Positions 1 through 8,891 of a DNA stretch of 64,000 nt are shown here, piece by piece. How positions within the stretch are numbered: position 1 is the stretch's first letter; the number at the start of each line of letters is the position of its first letter. The notes under the pieces are model-generated. The model did no database searches and had not been told where the DNA came from. It saw nothing but the letters and a program-made list of their open reading frames with translations. This DNA comes from Devosia nanyangense. GTDB taxonomy: Bacteria > Pseudomonadota > Alphaproteobacteria > Rhizobiales > Devosiaceae. The translations under genes were made by a program, and so were the position numbers. The DNA is taken from NCBI GenBank assembly GCA_016213505.1, contig JACRAF010000033.1:1-64000 (forward strand). Direction: 5' to 3'.

Positions 1-2274
1 CCGGCGCGGTTCCCGAACCTCCTGGTCAACGGCGCGGGCGGCATCGCCGTGGGCATGGCGACCAATATTCCGAGCCACAATCTGGGCGAGGTGATCGACG
101 CGACGCTGGCAGTGATGGACGACCCGGCGATCAGCGTCGAGGAGATCATGCGGGTCATGCCCGGCCCGGATTTCCCGACCGCCGGCATCATCCTCGGCCG
201 CACCGGCATCCGCCAGGCCTACGAGACGGGCAGGGGCTCGATCCTCATCCGCGGGCGCGTCGCGACCGAGGACATGCGGCAGAGCCGCGAGGCCCTGATC
301 GTCACCGAGATTCCCTACCAGGTGAACAAGTCGGTGATGATCGAGAAGATGGCCGAACTCGTCCGCGAGAAGCGGATCGAGGGCATCTCGGACATCCGCG
401 ACGAGTCCGACCGCAACGGCATGCGCGTGGTGATCGAGCTCAAGCGCGACGCCGTGCCGGACGTGGTGCTCAACCAGCTCTACCGCTTCACGCCGCTGCA
501 GAGCTCGTTCGGCTGCAACTTCGTGGCGCTGCATGGCGGCAAGCCCGAGCTCACCGGCCTCATTCCGATCCTCAAGGCGTTTATCAGCTTCCGCGAGGAA
601 GTGGTCACCCGCCGCGCCCGGTTCCTGCTCAACAAGGCGCGCGACCGCGCCCATATCCTGGTCGGGCTCGCTGTCGCCGTGGCCAATGTCGACGACGTCA
701 TCCGGCTGATCCGCGCCGCGCCCGACCCGACCACTGCCCGCGAGCAGTTGATGGCGCGCGACTGGCCGGCCAAGGACGTGGCGCCGCTGATCGCGCTGAT
801 CGACGATCCGCGCCACAAGATCAATGACGACGGCACCTTCCGGCTGTCGGACGAGCAGGCCCGCGCCATCCTCGCGCTGACGCTGAGCCGGCTGACCGCG
901 CTCGGCCGCAACGAGATCGGCGACGAACTCAATGGCCTGGGCAAGGACATCGAGGACTTCCTCGATATCCTCCGTTCGCGCGAGCGGGTGCAGGCCATCG
1001 CGCGCGAGGAGCTGATCGCCGTCAAGGAGCAGTTCTCGACGCCGCGCCTGACCACCATCGACGATGCCGCCGGCGATTTCGAGGACGAAGACCTCATCGC
1101 CCGCGAGGACATGGTGGTGACCGTCACCCATGGCGGCTACATCAAGCGCGTGCCGCTTTCGGCCTATCGGGCGCAGAAGCGCGGCGGCAAGGGCCGCTCG
1201 GGCATGGCGACCCGCGACGAGGATTTCGTCACCCGGCTGTTCGTCGCCAACACCCATGCGCCGGTGCTGTTCTTCTCCTCGCTCGGGCAGGTTTACAAGC
1301 TGAAGGTCTGGCGGCTGCCGGTCGCCGAACCGCAGGGCAAGGGCAGGGCGCTGATCAACATGCTGCCGCTTGATGCCGGCGAGCGCATCACCTCGATCGT
1401 GCCGCTGCCGGAGGACGAGGCCGAGTGGGACGCGCATGATGTGATGTTCGCGACCTCGACCGGCGGCGTCCGCCGTAACAAGCTCAGCGCCTGCGTGCCG
1501 CGCACGACGCTGGGCAAGCGGGTGATGGAGTTCGACGACGACAAGCAGTCGATCATCGGGGTCGAGCTGCTCTCGGGCGAGCACGACGACGTGCTGCTGA
1601 CGACGGCGCGTGGCCAGTGCGTCCGCTTCCGGGCGGGCGATATCCGCGTGTTCGGCGGCGACGGCACCACGGGGACGTCGACCGGCAACCGCGGCATCTC
1701 GCTGGCCGAGGGCGACCAGGTCATCTCGATGTCGGTGCTCCGCCATGTCGATGCGACGCCGGCCGAGCGCGAGGCCTATCTCAAGCAATCGAGCGCCATC
1801 CGGCGGGCCGCGACCGGCGAGGACGCCGAGAGCGACGCCGACCTCGAGGATGCATCGGAGGAAGCCGAAGAAGCGGGCGGCGCGGTGGCGCTGTCGGAGG
1901 AGCGCTACGTCGAGATGGGCGCGGCCGAGCAGTTCGTCCTGACGCTCACCGAACTGGGCTACGGCAAGCGCTCGTCGTCCTACGAGTTCCGCATTTCCAA
2001 CCGCGGCGGCAAGGGCATCAAGGCCACCGACCAGCGCAAGACCCGTGAGATCGGCAATCTCGTCGCCGCCTTCCCGGTCGAGGACGCCGACCAGATCATG
2101 TTGATCTCGGACGGGGCGCAGCTCATCCGCGTGCCGGTCGCCGGCATCCGCTTCACCAGCCGCGCCAGTAAGGGCGTGCGGGTGTTCAAGACCGCTCCAG
2201 GCGAAAAAGTCGTTTCCGTCGAGCGCATCAGCGAGCCGGAGAGCGACGGCGAGGACGAGGCGGCGCCGGAGTAA
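1..2274 (+). CDS. gyrA: DNA gyrase subunit A, 3' part (5' end outside window)
   Basis: The reading frame is open from base 1 and begins inside the gene ([18 protein letters not shown]), matching the end of the breakage-reunion domain. About the first 160 residues are missing, including the catalytic tyrosine and the quinolone-resistance region. The rest of the breakage domain and coiled coil run to about base 1050. The C-terminal DNA-wrapping beta-pinwheel follows, with its GyrA box as QKRGGKG at 1174-1194. An acidic, Asp/Glu-rich insert lies at about 1798-1890 between pinwheel blades; inserts of this kind are, as I recall, usual in alphaproteobacterial GyrA. The protein ends in an acidic tail. 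It is the A subunit of the A2B2 enzyme that introduces negative supercoils. ParC is excluded by the canonical GyrA box. Confidence 0.97.
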   Translation, partial: PARFPNLLVNGAGGIAVGMATNIPSHNLGEVIDATLAVMDDPAISVEEIMRVMPGPDFPTAGIILGRTGIRQAYETGRGSILIRGRVATEDMRQSREALIVTEIPYQVNKSVMIEKMAELVREKRIEGISDIRDESDRNGMRVVIELKRDAVPDVVLNQLYRFTPLQSSFGCNFVALHGGKPELTGLIPILKAFISFREEVVTRRARFLLNKARDRAHILVGLAVAVANVDDVIRLIRAAPDPTTAREQLMARDWPAKDVAPLIALIDDPRHKINDDGTFRLSDEQARAILALTLSRLTALGRNEIGDELNGLGKDIEDFLDILRSRERVQAIAREELIAVKEQFSTPRLTTIDDAAGDFEDEDLIAREDMVVTVTHGGYIKRVPLSAYRAQKRGGKGRSGMATRDEDFVTRLFVANTHAPVLFFSSLGQVYKLKVWRLPVAEPQGKGRALINMLPLDAGERITSIVPLPEDEAEWDAHDVMFATSTGGVRRNKLSACVPRTTLGKRVMEFDDDKQSIIGVELLSGEHDDVLLTTARGQCVRFRAGDIRVFGGDGTTGTSTGNRGISLAEGDQVISMSVLRHVDATPAEREAYLKQSSAIRRAATGEDAESDADLEDASEEAEEAGGAVALSEERYVEMGAAEQFVLTLTELGYGKRSSSYEFRISNRGGKGIKATDQRKTREIGNLVAAFPVEDADQIMLISDGAQLIRVPVAGIRFTSRASKGVRVFKTAPGEKVVSVERISEPESDGEDEAAPE

Positions 2275-2277
2275 GCC

Positions 2278-2781
2278 ATGCGGGTGGTGCGCGGCGCGGG
2301 AGTGATGCTCGAGCCGCAGGTCGCGGGGCACGCCGCCGAACTGTTCGCGATCCTCAGCGATCCGGCACTCTATGCCTATCTCGACGAAGCGCCACCAGCC
2401 GACGAAGCCACGCTCCGCACACGGCTGGCGCGGCTCGAGAGCCGGCTCTCCGGCGACGGCAGCGAGGATTGGCTCAACTGGATCGTGCGCCGTCCGGACG
2501 GCACGATGGTCGGCTATGTGCAGGCCACGGTCTACCGCGACGGGCGCGCCGACGTGGCCTACGTGATCGGGTCGGCGCATTGGCGCCGCGGCTACGCGGC
2601 CGCGGCAACCGAGACGATGCTCGGCGAACTGGCTGCCGCTTACGGCGTGACGCTCGCCCAGACCATCGTCGATCCCGCCAACGCTGCGTCCATCGGCCTG
2701 CTGCGCAAGCTCGGCTTCGAGCAGATCAGCGACGACACGGCGCTGCCCGACATCGCCTTCATGAAAGACCTGGCGTCGTAG
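2278..2781 (+). CDS. GNAT-family N-acetyltransferase
   Basis: A 167-residue protein with the GNAT fold of the RimJ/RimL-like acetyltransferase group. An N-terminal strand-helix section ([25 protein letters not shown]) is followed by a central block ending in [19 protein letters not shown], where the basic Arg-Arg-Gly-Tyr-Ala stretch corresponds to the acetyl-CoA pyrophosphate loop. The late segment [17 protein letters not shown] is the typical motif B asparagine-serine helix. It starts 3 bases after the gyrA stop, so it may be co-transcribed with gyrA. The substrate (protein N-terminus, small amine or antibiotic) cannot be told from sequence. No signal peptide or membrane segment is visible. 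Confidence 0.85.
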   Translation: MRVVRGAGVMLEPQVAGHAAELFAILSDPALYAYLDEAPPADEATLRTRLARLESRLSGDGSEDWLNWIVRRPDGTMVGYVQATVYRDGRADVAYVIGSAHWRRGYAAAATETMLGELAAAYGVTLAQTIVDPANAASIGLLRKLGFEQISDDTALPDIAFMKDLAS

Positions 2782-2864
2782 GCATCCGGATCGCCGCGGA
2801 TTGTCCGATGTATTCCAGCGCCGATTTGCTAGGTTGCCGGCACGATTTCTCCCGAGTCATTGCC

Positions 2865-3485
2865 ATGCTGACCCTTTCGACGCTCATCCCCTATCTCGGC
2901 GCCTGCTTCCTGCTCGCCATCGTGCCCGGCCCGACCGTGACCGTGATCCTCGCCAATTCGCTGCGCGGCGGCACCCTGGCGGGTTTCGCGATCATTGCCG
3001 GCACGCAGCTGGGGCTGGCGACGATGATCGGCGTCGTCGGGCTCGGGCTCGAGGCGGTGATGGGCTTCATGGCGTTCGCTTTCGACTGGATCAAGCTCGC
3101 CGGCGCCGCGTACCTGATCTGGCTGGGCTTCAACATGCTGCGCTCGAAGGGCGAGTTGGGCACCGCGGCGGCGGGGCCAGCCAAGTCCTATCGCCGGCTG
3201 ATGCTCGACGGTTTCCTCGTCATCTGGTCCAACCCTAAGGCACTGATCTTCCTGGGCGCGTTCCTGCCGCAGTTCGTGACCTCCGAGGCGGCGACGTTCC
3301 CGCAGGTCATGCTGCTCGGGCTGTTCTTCATGGTGATCGCCGGCTCGACCGACGCGTTCTACGCCGTGCTGGGCGGCCGGGCGCGGAGCCTCTTGTCGGC
3401 GGCGCGCGTCAAAATCGTCAGCCGGATTTCGGGTGCGATCCTGATGGCCGGCGGGGTGTGGCTGGCGCTGGTCAAGAAGGCGTAG
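2865..3485 (+). CDS. LysE/RhtB-family amino-acid exporter
   Basis: A 206-residue inner-membrane protein with about six hydrophobic segments. The N-terminal [23 protein letters not shown] carries the family's PGP signature after the first half-helix. Later [11 protein letters not shown] and the loop [20 protein letters not shown] (Asn-Pro-Lys motif) are also diagnostic. LysE/RhtB proteins export amino acids or derivatives such as lysine, homoserine or threonine using the proton gradient; the substrate here is unknown. The ATG at 2865 was chosen because it places the signature at its usual position; an upstream extension in the same frame has no family similarity. A second family member follows directly, and the two may form a pair. 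Confidence 0.9.
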   Translation: MLTLSTLIPYLGACFLLAIVPGPTVTVILANSLRGGTLAGFAIIAGTQLGLATMIGVVGLGLEAVMGFMAFAFDWIKLAGAAYLIWLGFNMLRSKGELGTAAAGPAKSYRRLMLDGFLVIWSNPKALIFLGAFLPQFVTSEAATFPQVMLLGLFFMVIAGSTDAFYAVLGGRARSLLSAARVKIVSRISGAILMAGGVWLALVKKA

Positions 3486-3558
3486 GGGCGGCTCGATTCT
3501 CCACATTCCCGACGCCGCGGTCCTGGTTTCCTTCACCATCGCGGCCTTTGTCGTCGTC

Positions 3559-4125
3559 ATGGTGCCCGGCATCACTGTTTCGACGGTGGTGAGCACGGCG
3601 CTCGCCCGCGGCCTTGCCGGCGGTGCGTTGCTCGAACTCGGGGCGACGCTGGCCCGGTTCTCGATGGTGCTGATCGTCGCGGCGGCGCTGGAAGCGGTCA
3701 GCGGCCTCGTTTCCAGCGTCTTCGACATAATCAAATACGCCGGCGCCGCCTACCTGGTTTGGCTCGGCTTCGGCTATCTCACCTCACGCGCTTCGCTGAC
3801 CATCGGGGCCGCGCGTGCGCCGGTATCGCCATGGCGCCAGGTGCTTTCGGGCTTTCTGGTGCTGTGGGGCAATCCCAAGGCGCTGCTGTTCTTCGGGGCC
3901 TTCTTGCCGCAATTCGTCGATCCGCACTATCCGGCGGGACCGCAGGTGATCCTGCTCGGGCTGATCGAGATGGGCGCGGCCATCCTCAGCGACGGCGCCT
4001 ATATCGCGGTGGCGGTCACCGCCCGCGGCGCGCTGTCGGGCGGCGGCACGATCTGGCTCAACCGGGTGGCCGGGGCGATCCTGATCGGCGCCGCCGTCTG
4101 GCTTGCGCTGCAGCAGAGGGCATGA
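3559..4125 (+). CDS. LysE/RhtB-family exporter, second copy; start uncertain
   Basis: A paralog of the preceding exporter with the same NPK loop (LWGNPKALLFFGAFLPQF) and six predicted hydrophobic stretches, ending 188 codons after the first ATG at 3559. That ATG falls inside the first membrane helix, immediately before the VPGIT version of the PGP signature. The frame stays open upstream to 3445, and the residues just before 3559 (LVSFTIAAFVVV) look like the missing half of helix 1. No ATG, GTG or TTG exists in that extension. The natural start may be a rare codon such as ATT at 3496, 10 bases after the previous stop and just after a GGGGCGG stretch; otherwise the gene is N-terminally damaged. 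Confidence 0.8.
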   Translation: MVPGITVSTVVSTALARGLAGGALLELGATLARFSMVLIVAAALEAVSGLVSSVFDIIKYAGAAYLVWLGFGYLTSRASLTIGAARAPVSPWRQVLSGFLVLWGNPKALLFFGAFLPQFVDPHYPAGPQVILLGLIEMGAAILSDGAYIAVAVTARGALSGGGTIWLNRVAGAILIGAAVWLALQQRA

Positions 4126-4168
4126 CAGAACCCCGGCCGATTGGGGTTTTGAGCGGAGGAGACGGCAC

Positions 4169-4660
4169 ATGGCGCGACTGGTGGGATTTTATCCCGGCTC
4201 GTTCGATCCGCTGACGAACGGCCATCTCGACGTCATCGAGCGTGCCTGCAAGCTGGTCGACACGCTGGTGGTCGCGGTCGGCACGCATCACTCGAAAAAG
4301 CCGCTGTTCTCGCATGAGGACCGGATTGCGCTCCTGCGCCAGTCGCTCGAGCCTATCGGCAGGCGTACCGAGACCGAGTTCAAGTTCGTCGATTTCAACG
4401 GCTTGATGGTCAATGCGGCGCGCGAGAACGGCGCCAAACTCATCATCCGCGGCCTGCGCGACACCACGGACTACAATTTCGAGATGCAGATGGTCGGCAT
4501 GAATGCGCAGATGGCGCCCGACCTGCAGACCGTCTTCCTGCCCTCCAGCCCGCATGTCCGCCACATCTCGGCCACGCTGGTGCGCCAGATCGCGGAGCTC
4601 GGAGGAGACATCTCCGCCTTCGTTCCCGCCAACGTTCTGAAAGCTCTGAAATCAGCATGA
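4169..4660 (+). CDS. coaD: Phosphopantetheine adenylyltransferase
   Basis: CoaD catalyses the penultimate step of coenzyme A synthesis, transferring AMP from ATP to 4'-phosphopantetheine. The 163-residue protein matches the family length and begins with the nucleotidyltransferase signature GFYPGSFDPLTNGHLDVIERA, which holds the T/HxGH motif. The LIIRGLRDTTDYNFE and PSSPHVRHISATLVRQIAELGGD segments carry the substrate and ISSTxxR-like nucleotide-binding motifs. The ATG at 4169 is preceded by a GGAGGA ribosome site at 4155-4160. The gene overlaps ppiA by the four bases ATGA, indicating translational coupling. Confidence 0.96.
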   Translation: MARLVGFYPGSFDPLTNGHLDVIERACKLVDTLVVAVGTHHSKKPLFSHEDRIALLRQSLEPIGRRTETEFKFVDFNGLMVNAARENGAKLIIRGLRDTTDYNFEMQMVGMNAQMAPDLQTVFLPSSPHVRHISATLVRQIAELGGDISAFVPANVLKALKSA

Positions 4661-5232
4661 ATTCACCGCTCAAGCGTGCCGGTGCCCTCCTGGGTATCCT
4701 GGCGATCGCCGCTGCCGCCGTGTTCGGCGTCGCCATTTCCGCTCCGTCGGCCTCGCTGGGCGCCGAGGGGACCCCGCATCTGATGCTGACGCTCAAGGAC
4801 GGCGTCGTCGACATCGAACTCTTGCCCGATCTCGCGCCCAAACACGTCGAGCGCATCGTGACCCTGACCGAGAAGGGCTTTTACGACGGCATCGTCTTTC
4901 ATCGCGTGATCGAGGGCTTCATGGCCCAGACCGGCGACCCGACCGGTACGGGCGGGGGCGGTTCGGACCTGCCGGATGTCGTAGCAGAGTTCAACTCGAC
5001 CCACTATGACCGCGGCATCGTCGGCGCGGCGCGCACCAACGACCCCGATACCTTCAACTCGCAGTTCTTCATCACCCTCGCCGACGCCGGCTTCCTCGAC
5101 GGCCAATACACCGTGTTCGGCAAGGTCGTTTCGGGCATGGAGTTCGTCGACAACATCAAGAAGGGCGATCCGCAGTCCGGCTTGATGGACAACCCGGACA
5201 AGATCGTCTCCGCCAAAATCGAATATCGCTAA
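4657..5232 (+). CDS. ppiA: Cyclophilin-type peptidyl-prolyl isomerase, exported
   Basis: A 191-residue cyclophilin with an N-terminal signal sequence (MNSPLKRAGALLGILAIAA, hydrophobic to about residue 30), so it should act as a prolyl isomerase folding factor in the periplasm. Core motifs are FHRVIEGFMAQTGDPTGTG, the active-site Arg/Phe/Met/Gln block, then FNSQFFITLADAGFLDGQYTVFGKV with the Phe and Leu that line the proline pocket. It overlaps the end of coaD and is followed 13 bases later by a second, leaderless cyclophilin. The two are about equal in core length and look like an old tandem duplication that split into periplasmic and cytoplasmic forms. Confidence 0.93.
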   Translation: MNSPLKRAGALLGILAIAAAAVFGVAISAPSASLGAEGTPHLMLTLKDGVVDIELLPDLAPKHVERIVTLTEKGFYDGIVFHRVIEGFMAQTGDPTGTGGGGSDLPDVVAEFNSTHYDRGIVGAARTNDPDTFNSQFFITLADAGFLDGQYTVFGKVVSGMEFVDNIKKGDPQSGLMDNPDKIVSAKIEYR

Positions 5233-5245
5233 GGAACATTTTCGC

Positions 5246-5722
5246 ATGGCCGATATCAAAGACCCCGAGAACACGCTGCTGATCGAAACCACCAAGGGGC
5301 CGGTGGTCATCGCCATGCGGCCCGACCTTGCGCCCAATCACGTGGCGCACATCAAAAAGCTCGCCCGTGAAGGCTTCTACGACGGCATCGTCTTTCACCG
5401 CGTGATCGACGGCTTCATGGCGCAGACCGGCGATCCGACCGGCACCGGCACGGGGTCGTCGAAATACCCGAACCTGAAGCAGGAGTTCAGCGCCGAGCCG
5501 CACGTGCGCGGTGTCGCCTCGATGGCGCGCTCGCAGAACCCCGACAGCGCCAATTCGCAGTTCTTCATCGTCTTCGGCGACGCCCGCTTCCTCGACAAGC
5601 AGTACACCGTGTGGGGCAAGGTCATCGAGGGCATGGAAAACGTCGACAAGATCAAGCGCGGCGAGCCGGTGCGCGATCCCGACAAGATGGTCTCCGTCAA
5701 AGTGGCGGCCGACGTCAAATGA
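5246..5722 (+). CDS. ppiB: Cyclophilin-type peptidyl-prolyl isomerase, cytoplasmic
   Basis: A 158-residue cyclophilin without signal sequence, so cytoplasmic. It contains FHRVIDGFMAQTGDPTGTG and NSQFFIVFGDARFLDKQYTVWGKV, including the tryptophan that is typical of cyclosporin-binding forms and that the upstream periplasmic paralog replaces with Phe. It catalyses cis-trans isomerisation of X-Pro bonds. It is the last gene of the coaD-ppiA-ppiB run: a strong intrinsic terminator lies about 50 bases downstream. No unusual features were seen. Confidence 0.94.
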   Translation: MADIKDPENTLLIETTKGPVVIAMRPDLAPNHVAHIKKLAREGFYDGIVFHRVIDGFMAQTGDPTGTGTGSSKYPNLKQEFSAEPHVRGVASMARSQNPDSANSQFFIVFGDARFLDKQYTVWGKVIEGMENVDKIKRGEPVRDPDKMVSVKVAADVK

Positions 5723-5769
5723 CGTTCAGCGGGCGTTCAGCCCGCCGATGACATCAGCGCGTCCGAAAC

Positions 5770-5803
5770 GGGCCGCCGGAACCCCCGGCGGCCCTCTCGT
5801 TTT
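5770..5803 (+). terminator. Rho-independent terminator after ppiB
   Basis: A 10-bp perfect GC stem (GGGCCGCCGG / CCGGCGGCCC) with a 5-base loop is followed by TCTCGTTTT. It closes the coaD-ppiA-ppiB unit. Confidence 0.85.
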
Positions 5804-5814
5804 GGGGAAGAGCG

Positions 5815-6216
5815 ATGGACAGGATTATCGGTGTCGCCGCGCTGCTTGTCGGCCTTGCCGCCTCGCCGGCACTGGCGACCGAGTGGGTCAGCTGTACGAC
5901 CCCGGCCGGCGAAGCGAGCTTCGACTATCTCGTCGGCTCCCTCGATGTGCTGGCGGTCGCCGGGCTCAACATCAGCGTCGGCGAAAGGGTCTGGGCCAGC
6001 AGCGTCGCCTACGGCCCCGGCGATCCGGTCGTCGTCGGCCAGGCTTTCGAGGATGACGAGGTTGTCCTGATCGATGCGATGGACGACGGCATGTCGAGCG
6101 TCATCGCGCAGCTTCGCCTGTTCAAGGCAGAAGAAGGCGACAATCCCGTTGTCTACAGCGGCACGCTCCGGATCGTCGATCACGGCGCCTGGACCGTTTC
6201 GTGCATCGGAGGCTGA
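5815..6216 (+). CDS. Small secreted protein of unknown function, tandem copy 1
   Basis: I do not recognise a named family. The 133-residue protein has a clear signal peptide (MDRIIGVAALLVGLAASPALA, cleavage after ALA), giving a mature form of about 110 residues with two cysteines (VSCTTPAG near the N-terminus, VSCIGG at the end) placed to form one disulfide. The second half, QLRLFKAEEGDNPVVYSGTLRI...HGAWTVSC, is clearly repeated in the next gene. It follows a terminator and starts one base before the end of the intergenic spacer to the next copy, so the two are surely co-transcribed. Likely periplasmic and beta-rich. Confidence 0.75.
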   Translation: MDRIIGVAALLVGLAASPALATEWVSCTTPAGEASFDYLVGSLDVLAVAGLNISVGERVWASSVAYGPGDPVVVGQAFEDDEVVLIDAMDDGMSSVIAQLRLFKAEEGDNPVVYSGTLRIVDHGAWTVSCIGG

Positions 6217-6217
6217 C

Positions 6218-6601
6218 ATGAAACGCCTCATTGTCTCGGCCGCTTTCGCGGCGCTTGCGGCGCCGGCCATGGCCGGCGGCGGCTTCATGTGCAGCGGCGA
6301 GGGCGTCGAGGCCATGTTCCCGTTGGGCGGTGGCGCCGGCTTCAGCCTGCTCGAGGCCGAGATCAGGGCCAAGGGCAAGATCTGGTCAACTGTGGCGCGT
6401 CCGGACGTGATCGAGATTGCCGTGTCTCAGGCGTTTTCCGGCAACCACCGCATCGCGTTCGACCTCACCGATCCCAATATGCAGCAGGTGGTCGCGGAAA
6501 TCCGGCTGTTTTGGACCGAAGAAGAGTCTGATCCGGTGTTCGGCGGCACGCTGAAGATGCCGGGCGAGGGCGCCTGGGCCATCGCCTGCGACGCCGGCTG
6601 A
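6218..6601 (+). CDS. Small secreted protein of unknown function, tandem copy 2
   Basis: A 127-residue protein with signal peptide MKRLIVSAAFAALAAPAMA. It is a diverged duplicate of the preceding gene: EIRLFWTEEESDPVFGGTLKMPGEGAWAIAC aligns with QLRLFKAEEGDNPVVYSGTLRIVDHGAWTVSC, and both keep the early and final cysteines (FMCSGEG, IACDAG). The ATG at 6218 begins one base after the previous stop, behind the GGAGG-like GGAGGCTGAC. Function unknown; the conserved disulfide pattern suggests a periplasmic domain. An upstream in-frame extension overlaps the first copy and has no signal sequence, so it was not used. Confidence 0.75.
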   Translation: MKRLIVSAAFAALAAPAMAGGGFMCSGEGVEAMFPLGGGAGFSLLEAEIRAKGKIWSTVARPDVIEIAVSQAFSGNHRIAFDLTDPNMQQVVAEIRLFWTEEESDPVFGGTLKMPGEGAWAIACDAG

Positions 6602-6640
6602 GTTTGACCGCAGGCCGGCCCGGGCGCTATGGCCCGTGCT

Positions 6641-7756
6641 ATGCGCGTATCCGAATTCGACTTCGACCTCCCCGACGACCGCATCGCGCTCCATCCGGCC
6701 GAGCCGCGCGACAGCGCGCGGATGCTGGTGGTGCGGCCGGACGAGCTGCTTGTCGATGGCCACGTCACCGACCTCCTGACGCTGCTCCGGCCCGGCGACG
6801 TGCTGGTGGTCAACGACACCAAGGTGCTGCCGGCCGAGCTCAAGGGCGCCCGCATCCGCGGCGAAGCTCGCGCGGGCGTCTCGTTCAACCTCCACAAGCG
6901 GGTCGACGCGAAAACCTGGCGCGCCTTCGCGCGTCCGGCCAAGCGCCTGCACCTGCTCGACCGGCTGGAACTCGGCGATGACGGCTCGCTGCTGGCGACG
7001 GTGGCGGGGAAGGGCGAGACCGGCGAGGTGACGCTGGAATTCGACCTCGGCGGCGTGGCGCTCGACGAGGCGATCAAGGCGCACGGCGCCATGCCGTTGC
7101 CGCCCTATATCGAGGCCAAGCGGCACACCGAAGCGCGCGATACGACCGACTACCAGACCGTCTACGCGGCCGTGGACGGCGCCGTCGCGGCGCCGACCGC
7201 CGGGCTGCATTTCACCGAGGGGTTGCTGCAGAAACTTGCCGACAAGGGCATCGGCATCGAGCGGGTGACGCTGCATGTGGGGGCAGGGACGTTCCTGCCG
7301 ATGAAGGTGGACGACACCGACGACCACGTCATGCACGCCGAATGGGGCGAACTGAGCGAGGCGGTCGTGCATCGGCTGGCGGCGGCGAAGGCCAGGGGTG
7401 GCCGCATCGTCGCAGTCGGCACCACCAGCCTCCGGCTGCTCGAAACCGCCGCCCGCGCCACGGGCAGCCTGCGGCCGTTCATCGGCGAGACCGACATCTT
7501 CATCACCCCCGGCTTCCGCTTCCGGGCGGTCGACGTGCTGATGACCAATTTCCACCTGCCGAAATCGACGCTGTTCATGCTGGTCAGCGCCTTCGCCGGG
7601 CTGGAGACGATGCAGGCGGCCTATGCCCATGCGATCCGGGAAAGGTACCGGTTCTATTCCTATGGGGATGCGACGTTGCTGTTCCGGGCGGAGCAGGGCC
7701 GGGTGAGGGGAAGTAATGACACTCGCCCTTTCCCCGGTTATAGCCCCCGCCCATGA
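6641..7756 (+). CDS. queA: S-adenosylmethionine:tRNA ribosyltransferase-isomerase
   Basis: QueA transfers and isomerises the ribosyl part of SAM onto preQ1-tRNA to make epoxyqueuosine. The protein begins [28 protein letters not shown], the family opening, and contains [25 protein letters not shown] and [13 protein letters not shown], both hallmark blocks, then [23 protein letters not shown]. At 371 residues it is slightly longer than the E. coli enzyme, because about 14 extra residues follow the usual end. An ATG at 6629 is an alternative start four codons upstream; neither has a strong ribosome site. It overlaps tgt by ATGA, joining two steps of the queuosine pathway. Confidence 0.95.
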   Translation: MRVSEFDFDLPDDRIALHPAEPRDSARMLVVRPDELLVDGHVTDLLTLLRPGDVLVVNDTKVLPAELKGARIRGEARAGVSFNLHKRVDAKTWRAFARPAKRLHLLDRLELGDDGSLLATVAGKGETGEVTLEFDLGGVALDEAIKAHGAMPLPPYIEAKRHTEARDTTDYQTVYAAVDGAVAAPTAGLHFTEGLLQKLADKGIGIERVTLHVGAGTFLPMKVDDTDDHVMHAEWGELSEAVVHRLAAAKARGGRIVAVGTTSLRLLETAARATGSLRPFIGETDIFITPGFRFRAVDVLMTNFHLPKSTLFMLVSAFAGLETMQAAYAHAIRERYRFYSYGDATLLFRAEQGRVRGSNDTRPFPGYSPRP

Positions 7757-8880
7757 CCGACTTCTCCTTCACCCTCAGCGCCACCGACGGCATGGCCCGG
7801 CGCGGGCGGATCGACACCGCGCGCGGCGAGATCGAGACGCCGGCGTTCATGCCGGTGGGTACCGTCGGCACCGTCAAGGCGATGTATCCCGAGCAGGTGC
7901 GCGAGACCGGCGCCGACATCCTCCTCGGCAACACCTATCACCTGATGCTGCGGCCCGGCGCCGAGCAGGTGGCGAGGCTCGGCGGCCTCCACACCTTCAT
8001 GGACTGGCCGCGGCCGATCCTCACCGACAGCGGCGGCTTCCAGGTGATGTCGCTGGCCAAGCTGAGGAAGCTCACCGAGAAGGGCGTCACGTTCCGCTCG
8101 CATATCGACGGCAGCGCCCACGAGCTGACCCCGGAGCGTTCGATCGAGATCCAGACCCTGCTCGACAGCGACATCGTCATGCAGCTCGACGAGTGCATTC
8201 CGCTGCCGTCGGAACGCAAGGAGATGGAGCGGGCGATGGAGCTCAGCCTGCGTTGGGCGCAGCGCAGCAAGGACGCGTTCGGCGATCAGCCGCAGCGCGC
8301 GCTGTTCGGCATCGTTCAGGGGGGCGACGATCCGGAACTGCGTTCCAGATCGGCGGCGGGGCTGAAGTCGATCGGTTTCTCCGGCTACGCGGTGGGCGGC
8401 CTCGCGGTGGGCGAGCCGCAGGAAACGATGTTCCGGGTATTGAGCGAAATCACGCCCGAGCTGCCCGCCGACAAGCCGCGCTACCTCATGGGCGTTGGCA
8501 AGCCCGACGACATTCTCGGCGGCATCGCGCGCGGCATCGACATGTTCGATTGCGTGCACCCGACGCGCGCCGGCCGGCACGGCCACGCCTACACCCGCTT
8601 CGGCGTCGTCAACCTGAAGAACGCCCGGCATAAGGACGATCCGCGACCGCTCGACGAGGCCTCGCCCAACCCCAATTGCCGGCGCTTCAGCCGGGCTTAC
8701 CTCCACCATCTGGTGCGCACCGAGGAGATCCTCGGCGCGATGATCCTGAGCCAAGTCAATCTGAGCTATTATCAGGAGCTGGTGCAGGGTGCCCGCGCCG
8801 CGATCGCGGCTGGTGCGTTCACCGATTATGCGGCACAAACGCGCGCCCGATGGGCCGCCGGCGATCTGCCGATCAACTAA
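7753..8880 (+). CDS. tgt: tRNA-guanine transglycosylase (zinc site degenerate)
   Basis: Tgt exchanges guanine for preQ1 at position 34 of GUN anticodons. The TIM-barrel motifs are intact: [12 protein letters not shown] with the general-acid Asp, [17 protein letters not shown] and [14 protein letters not shown] with the nucleophilic Asp. The usual C-terminal zinc site C-x-C-x2-C...H is not: here it reads [18 protein letters not shown] then SQVNLSYYQ, so only the third Cys remains and the His is Val. From memory, related Rhizobiales enzymes are also degenerate here, so the gene is probably functional. Length (375) is normal. It is coupled to queA and followed 11 bases later by pgi. Confidence 0.95.
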   Translation: MTDFSFTLSATDGMARRGRIDTARGEIETPAFMPVGTVGTVKAMYPEQVRETGADILLGNTYHLMLRPGAEQVARLGGLHTFMDWPRPILTDSGGFQVMSLAKLRKLTEKGVTFRSHIDGSAHELTPERSIEIQTLLDSDIVMQLDECIPLPSERKEMERAMELSLRWAQRSKDAFGDQPQRALFGIVQGGDDPELRSRSAAGLKSIGFSGYAVGGLAVGEPQETMFRVLSEITPELPADKPRYLMGVGKPDDILGGIARGIDMFDCVHPTRAGRHGHAYTRFGVVNLKNARHKDDPRPLDEASPNPNCRRFSRAYLHHLVRTEEILGAMILSQVNLSYYQELVQGARAAIAAGAFTDYAAQTRARWAAGDLPIN

Positions 8881-8891
8881 GGGACAAGACC

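Noticed and set aside
2829..3734. Minus-strand open frame of 301 codons over the LysE genes
   Set aside because: Shadow of two well supported membrane-protein genes; its translation is His/Arg/Asp-rich and has no signal or family pattern.
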